The translations under genes and the position numbers were made by a program. Source: Barrientosiimonas humi (GTDB lineage: Bacteria; Actinomycetota; Actinomycetes; Actinomycetales; Dermatophilaceae). From it: DNA of 64,000 nt. Below are positions 60,785 to 64,000 of the stretch, in pieces; position 1 is the first letter of the stretch, and each line of letters starts with the position of its first letter. The notes under the pieces are model-generated. The model saw only the letters and a program-made list of their open reading frames with translations. It searched no databases and was not told where the DNA came from. The stretch spans positions 2,263,375-2,327,374 of the forward strand of contig NZ_VFOK01000001.1 in assembly GCF_006716095.1 (NCBI RefSeq). The letters run 5' to 3'.

Positions 60785-62080
60785 ATGGCATTGACCTGGC
60801 GCGCGGTGGCGCTGACGGCGTTCGGGCTGGTGGCGGTCGTGCTGTGGCCGTCGTTCGGCACCGTGTGGTGGTGGCTGCTGCTGGTCGTGGTCGTCGCGGC
60901 GCTCGACGTGGCGCTGGCGGTGAGCCCGCGCCGGCTGCTGCTCGGCCGCTCCGCGGACACGCAGGTGCGCCAGGGCGAGCCGACCGAGACGACGCTGACC
61001 GTGCGCAACCCCACCGGACGCACGGTGCGCGGCACGCTGCGCGACGCGTGGCAGCCGTCGGCGGGCGCCACCGGCGAGCGGCACCGGCTGCGGCTGCCGG
61101 GCGGCGAGCAGCGCCGGTTCCGCACCGCGCTGCGCCCGACCCGCCGCGGCGACCGCAAGGCCGTGGCCGTGACGGTGCGCAGCCTCGGGCCGCTCGGCGT
61201 CGCCGGGCGACAGGCCAGCCGTGAGGTGCCCGGGGTCGTACGCTCCCTGCCGCCGTTCCACTCCCGTCGCCACCTGCCGAGCCGGCTCGCGATGCTGCGC
61301 CAGATCGACGGCCGCTCGGCCGTGCGCACCCGCGGGCAGGGCACCGAGTTCGACTCGCTGCGCGACTACGTCGAGGGCGACGACGTGCGCTCGATCGACT
61401 GGCGCGCGACGGCCCGCCGCCAGCACCTGGTCGTGCGCACCTGGCAGCCCGAGCGCGACCGGCGCATCGTGCTGCTGCTCGACACCTCCCGCACGTCCGC
61501 CGGCCGCGTCGGTGACGTGCCGCGGCTCGACGCCGGGATGGACGCCGCGCTGCTGCTCGCGGCGCTGGCCTCGCGCGCGGGCGACCGGGTGCAGCTGCTC
61601 GCCGGCGACCGGCGCATCCGCGCGCGGGTCACGAGCAGCACCGACCGCAACCAGCTGCTGCACGAGCTGGTGACCGCCATGGCGCCGCTGGAGCCGGCGC
61701 TGGTCGAGGCGAACTGGCCGCGGCTCGTCGGCGCGGTCAACGCGCTCTCCCGCCGCCGGGCGCTGGTCGTGCTGCTGACCCCGCTGGAGCCGGCCGCGAT
61801 CGAGGAGGGGCTGCTGCCCGTGCTGCCGGCGCTGCTGCGCCACCACCGGGTGGTCCTGGCCTCGGTCGCCGACCCCTCGCTGCAGGAGCTGGCGAGCGCG
61901 CGGGGAGACGCGGCACAGACGTACGACGCCGCCGCCGCCGAGCGCAGCACGGCCCTGAAGCAGCGGATCATCGACGCGCTGACGGGGGTCGGGGTGACGG
62001 TGCTCGATGCGCCGCCGGAGCAGCTGCCGGTGGCGCTGGCCGACCACTACCTGCTGCTGAAGCGCCAGGGCCTGCTCTGA
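60785..62080 (+). CDS. DUF58 domain protein (VWA-like, MoxR partner)
   Basis: 431 residues from ATG 60785. Two N-terminal membrane helices (WRAVALTAFGLVAVVLWPSF and WWWLLLVVVVAALDVALAV), a beta-rich segment, then the DUF58 signature GQGTEFDSLRDYVEGDDVRSIDWRATARR (core EFDSLRDYVEGDDVRSIDW) and a VWA-like fold (RRIVLLLDTSRTS, a MIDAS-like DTS). It is the client-side partner of MoxR, resembling Rv3693. ATG 60635 in the same frame would add 50 residues made of 48-bp repeats; a GTG overlapping the moxR stop (60600) is in another frame that closes at 60794. Confidence 0.9.
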   Translation: MALTWRAVALTAFGLVAVVLWPSFGTVWWWLLLVVVVAALDVALAVSPRRLLLGRSADTQVRQGEPTETTLTVRNPTGRTVRGTLRDAWQPSAGATGERHRLRLPGGEQRRFRTALRPTRRGDRKAVAVTVRSLGPLGVAGRQASREVPGVVRSLPPFHSRRHLPSRLAMLRQIDGRSAVRTRGQGTEFDSLRDYVEGDDVRSIDWRATARRQHLVVRTWQPERDRRIVLLLDTSRTSAGRVGDVPRLDAGMDAALLLAALASRAGDRVQLLAGDRRIRARVTSSTDRNQLLHELVTAMAPLEPALVEANWPRLVGAVNALSRRRALVVLLTPLEPAAIEEGLLPVLPALLRHHRVVLASVADPSLQELASARGDAAQTYDAAAAERSTALKQRIIDALTGVGVTVLDAPPEQLPVALADHYLLLKRQGLL

Positions 62081-62096
62081 ACCCCGCCCCAAAGAC

Positions 62097-62166
62097 GCAT
62101 GAAACCGGGTGACGTGCGTTTGACCCTGATGCATTCGGGTCAAACGCACGTAACCCGGTTTCATGC
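62097..62166. repeat. GCATGAAACC inverted repeat, copy 2 (convergent gap)
   Basis: 30-bp arms 62097-62126 and 62137-62166 with one mismatch around a 10-nt centre. The outer 18 bp on the right (62149-62166) are identical to copy 1 at 34539-34556. Lies between DUF58 and the facing SpoIIM gene. Confidence 0.92.
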
Positions 62167-62193
62167 CCAGGGGGAGGGCGTCAGGCGACAGCG

Positions 62194-63189
62194 TCAGGCG
62201 GCGGAGGGGGCGGCGGCCGACTGGTCCAGCTCGCCCACGTCACCCGTCTCGCCGGCGAGCGCCGCGCGCCGACCGATCACGAAGACGTACGCCAGGAAGG
62301 CCAGCTCCGCGACCACACCGACGCCGACGCGCGCCCAGGTCGGCAGCGGCGAGGGGGTCACGAACGCCTCGATGATGCCGGTGACGAAGAGCACCACGAT
62401 CAGGCCGAGCGCGATCGACATGCTGGCGCGCGCGGCGGCCGACAAGCTCTGGAGGCGCGACTGCGACCCCGGCTCGACCCACGACCAGAAGACCCGCAGC
62501 CCGACCCCCGCAGCGACGAAAACCGCTGTCAGCTCAAGAATCCCGTGCGGGCTGATCAGGCCGAAGAACAGGTCGGCGCGGCCGTGCGCCGCCATGATCC
62601 CGCCGGTGACGCCGACGTTGACGACGTTCTGCCAGAGCACGTAGATCACCGGCAGCCCGAGCGCCCCCATCGCGATGCACACGGCGGCGATCCACGCGTT
62701 GTTGGTCCACACCCGCAGCGCGAAGTCCTGGGCCGCGTTCTCGGAGTAGTAGCTCTCGAAGTCGTTGTTGACCAGCTGGTCGACCTGCTCGGGCGGGATC
62801 CACGCCGACTGCACGTCGGGGTTGCGCATCACCCAGATGCCGATGACGAACGCGACGGCGACGTTCGCGAGCGCCGTCGGCACCCACCAGCGCCACGCGC
62901 GGTAGAGCGCCGCCGGGAAGCGCTCGGCGAAGAAGCCGACCAGGTCGGTCCAGGCGTTGGTGCGGGTGCCGGTGGCCTTGTTGCGGGTGCGCGCGAGCAG
63001 GGTCGACAGGTACTGCACGACCGACGGGTCCGGCGCCGTGGAGCGGACCATCGACAGGTGCGTCGCGACCCGCTGGTAGAGGTCGAGCAGCTCGTCGGCC
63101 TCGGCGCCGCTCAACCGCCCCTGCCTCGACAGCACGGCCAGGCGCTCCCACTCCGCGCGGTGCGCGGCGATGAAGGCGTCGAGGTCCAC
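62194..63189 (-). CDS. Stage II sporulation protein M-like (SpoIIM/DUF95) membrane protein
   Basis: 331 residues. A soluble helical N-terminus (VDLDAFIAAHRAEWERLAVL, RGRLSGAEADELLDLYQRVATHLS) precedes five membrane spans. The SpoIIM hallmark is GLISPHGILELTAVFVAAGVGLRV in the fourth span region. It matches the Rv3694c position next to an RDD protein. In this non-sporulating setting its role is unknown, possibly an ABC-2-like or envelope function with the MoxR cluster. GTG 63189 is preferred because TAGGCT lies 7 nt upstream and the conserved N-terminus begins there. Confidence 0.9.
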   Translation of the reverse strand: MDLDAFIAAHRAEWERLAVLSRQGRLSGAEADELLDLYQRVATHLSMVRSTAPDPSVVQYLSTLLARTRNKATGTRTNAWTDLVGFFAERFPAALYRAWRWWVPTALANVAVAFVIGIWVMRNPDVQSAWIPPEQVDQLVNNDFESYYSENAAQDFALRVWTNNAWIAAVCIAMGALGLPVIYVLWQNVVNVGVTGGIMAAHGRADLFFGLISPHGILELTAVFVAAGVGLRVFWSWVEPGSQSRLQSLSAAARASMSIALGLIVVLFVTGIIEAFVTPSPLPTWARVGVGVVAELAFLAYVFVIGRRAALAGETGDVGELDQSAAAPSAA

Positions 63190-63196
63190 GGCGGCC

Positions 63197-63202
63197 AGCC
63201 TA
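63197..63202 (-). promoter_or_regulatory. Putative -10 box (TAGGCT) of the SpoIIM gene
   Basis: On the minus strand TAGGCT ends 7 nt before GTG 63189. Confidence 0.5.
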
Positions 63203-63221
63203 CGGCCCGACCCGGCCGACA

Positions 63222-63227
63222 TAGGCT
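63222..63227 (+). promoter_or_regulatory. Putative -10 box (TAGGCT) of the RDD gene
   Basis: TAGGCT ends 6 nt before GTG 63234; the divergent SpoIIM hexamer is 20 bp away. Confidence 0.5.
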
Positions 63228-63233
63228 GCCACC

Positions 63234-64000
63234 GTGAGCACCACGTCGGGCACGCCGCAGACCTATCGCCCGCTGCGGGGCACCGAGGACCAGGAGCTGG
63301 TCACCGGTGAGGCCGTGCTGCTCGACATCCCGGCCGCCTCGCTCCCCCAGCGTCTCGCGTCGGGGCTCATCGACCTGATCGTCGGCTACGTCGGGCTCAT
63401 CGCCTCGGTCTGGGGCATCTCGGCGATCGGGCCGAGCATCAGCAGCGCGAACGCCGAGACCCTCACGCTGCTGATCATGGTCGTGTGGTTCGTCGGCCTG
63501 CCGGTCGCGGTCGAGACCTTCACCCGCGGACGCACCCTCGGCAAGCTCGCGCTCGGCCTGCGCACGGTGCGCGACGACGGCGGGCCCATCGTCTTCCGGC
63601 ACGCCCTGGCCCGCGGGCTCGTCGGGTTCGTCGAGATCTACGCCCTGCTCGGCATCCCCGCGCTGCTGGCCGGGATGAGCACCGCCCGAGCCCGGCGCAT
63701 CGGCGATCTGGCCGCGGGGACGTACGTCGTGCGCGAGGCCAACAACATCTCGCTCGGCCCACCCACCGGCATGCCGTACGCCCTCGCCGGCTGGGCGCAA
63801 CGCGCCGACATCGCGAGCCTGCCCGACGGTGTGGCGCTGTCGATCCGGCAGCTGCTCGAGCGCCGCCACAGCCTGTCGCCGCAGGCCCGGGCCGCGGTCG
63901 CCCACGACCTGCTGGCCCGCGTGCTGCCGCTGGTGTCACCCCCGCCCCCGGCCGCCGCCCACCCCGAGGACGTGCTGGCGGCGGTGCTCGCGGAGCGACG
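63234..64000 (+). CDS. RDD family membrane protein (3' end outside window)
   Basis: 255 residues visible, open to the right edge. The RDD domain (about residues 35-170) shows the namesake start (LPQRLASGLIDLIVGYVGLIAS, Arg and Asp), a central span and GRTLGKLALGLRTVRDDGGPIVFRHALARG by its core TLGKLALGLRTV, then RRIGDLAAGTYVV with the third conserved Asp. A long cytoplasmic tail follows (IRQLLERRHSLSPQARAAVAHDLLARV), as in Rv3695. RDD proteins include suspected ion or osmolyte transporters. Divergent from SpoIIM; leaderless start. Confidence 0.9.
   Translation, partial: MSTTSGTPQTYRPLRGTEDQELVTGEAVLLDIPAASLPQRLASGLIDLIVGYVGLIASVWGISAIGPSISSANAETLTLLIMVVWFVGLPVAVETFTRGRTLGKLALGLRTVRDDGGPIVFRHALARGLVGFVEIYALLGIPALLAGMSTARARRIGDLAAGTYVVREANNISLGPPTGMPYALAGWAQRADIASLPDGVALSIRQLLERRHSLSPQARAAVAHDLLARVLPLVSPPPPAAAHPEDVLAAVLAER

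Overview
The window comes from a very GC-rich chromosome. Its gene set points to an actinobacterium (Actinomycetota): an Rv1264-like cyclase next to birA, maf, an accA3-type biotin carboxylase, an lpdA-type quinone reductase followed by purine phosphorylase and phosphomannomutase, a BioQ-type repressor with BioY-EcfAT, and the block DUF4350-MoxR-DUF58-SpoIIM-RDD that resembles Mycobacterium tuberculosis Rv3691-Rv3695. No mycolate genes are seen, so a Micrococcales-like or Propionibacteriales-like organism is a reasonable guess, but the family cannot be fixed by reading alone. Genes are packed tightly, ATGA/GTGA stop-start overlaps are common, and many transcripts look leaderless (TANNNT hexamer 6-8 nt before the start codon). 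No tRNA, rRNA, CRISPR, prophage or insertion sequence was recognised.

Layout. 1-7 kb: cyclase, biotin ligase, DUF885 protein, family 5 uracil-DNA glycosylase, Na+/H+ antiporter with a C-terminal zinc finger, Maf. 7-20 kb: secreted subtilase, DUF559-like protein, a MerR-controlled acyl-CoA dehydrogenase/carboxyltransferase operon, glyoxalase-like protein, PhoD phosphatase, a two-component system, a GAP-family membrane protein, MoxR and CoxE-like VWA. 20-31 kb: secreted protein of unknown role, membrane Ser/Thr kinase with an XRE regulator, aldo/keto reductase, biotin carboxylase/BCCP, a decarboxylase-like amidohydrolase with an aromatic-acid type MFS transporter and a PadR regulator. 30-37.5 kb: lpdA, purine phosphorylase, phosphomannomutase, biotin uptake system and repressor, VanZ. 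37.6-48 kb: a nine-gene myo-inositol operon (catabolism plus sugar ABC transporter) with a divergent GntR regulator. 48-64 kb: anchored protein of unknown role, fdhD/mobA, deoC, an aldehyde dehydrogenase pair, a uridine-kinase-like protein and the MoxR-DUF58 membrane cluster.

Biotin is a recurring theme: BirA, two acyl-CoA carboxylase subunits, BioY-EcfA-EcfT and a TetR repressor with a perfect operator. Three regulator/operator pairs can be read directly: MerR (12.3 kb), BioQ-like TetR (36.46 kb) and an IolR-type box (47.26 kb).

The most unusual feature is the repeat content. Every one of the twelve convergent (tail-to-tail) gaps holds a hairpin, a long inverted repeat or a tandem array. 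Several dispersed families recur: GAGTGGTCAC palindromes (one a perfect 56-bp palindrome), GCATGAAACC inverted repeats, and a GGTCGAGTAG / GGTCTCGATACG family. The last family supplies stop codons, has invaded the coding sequence of the Ser/Thr kinase linker, and forms part of the N-terminal extension of a carboxyltransferase.
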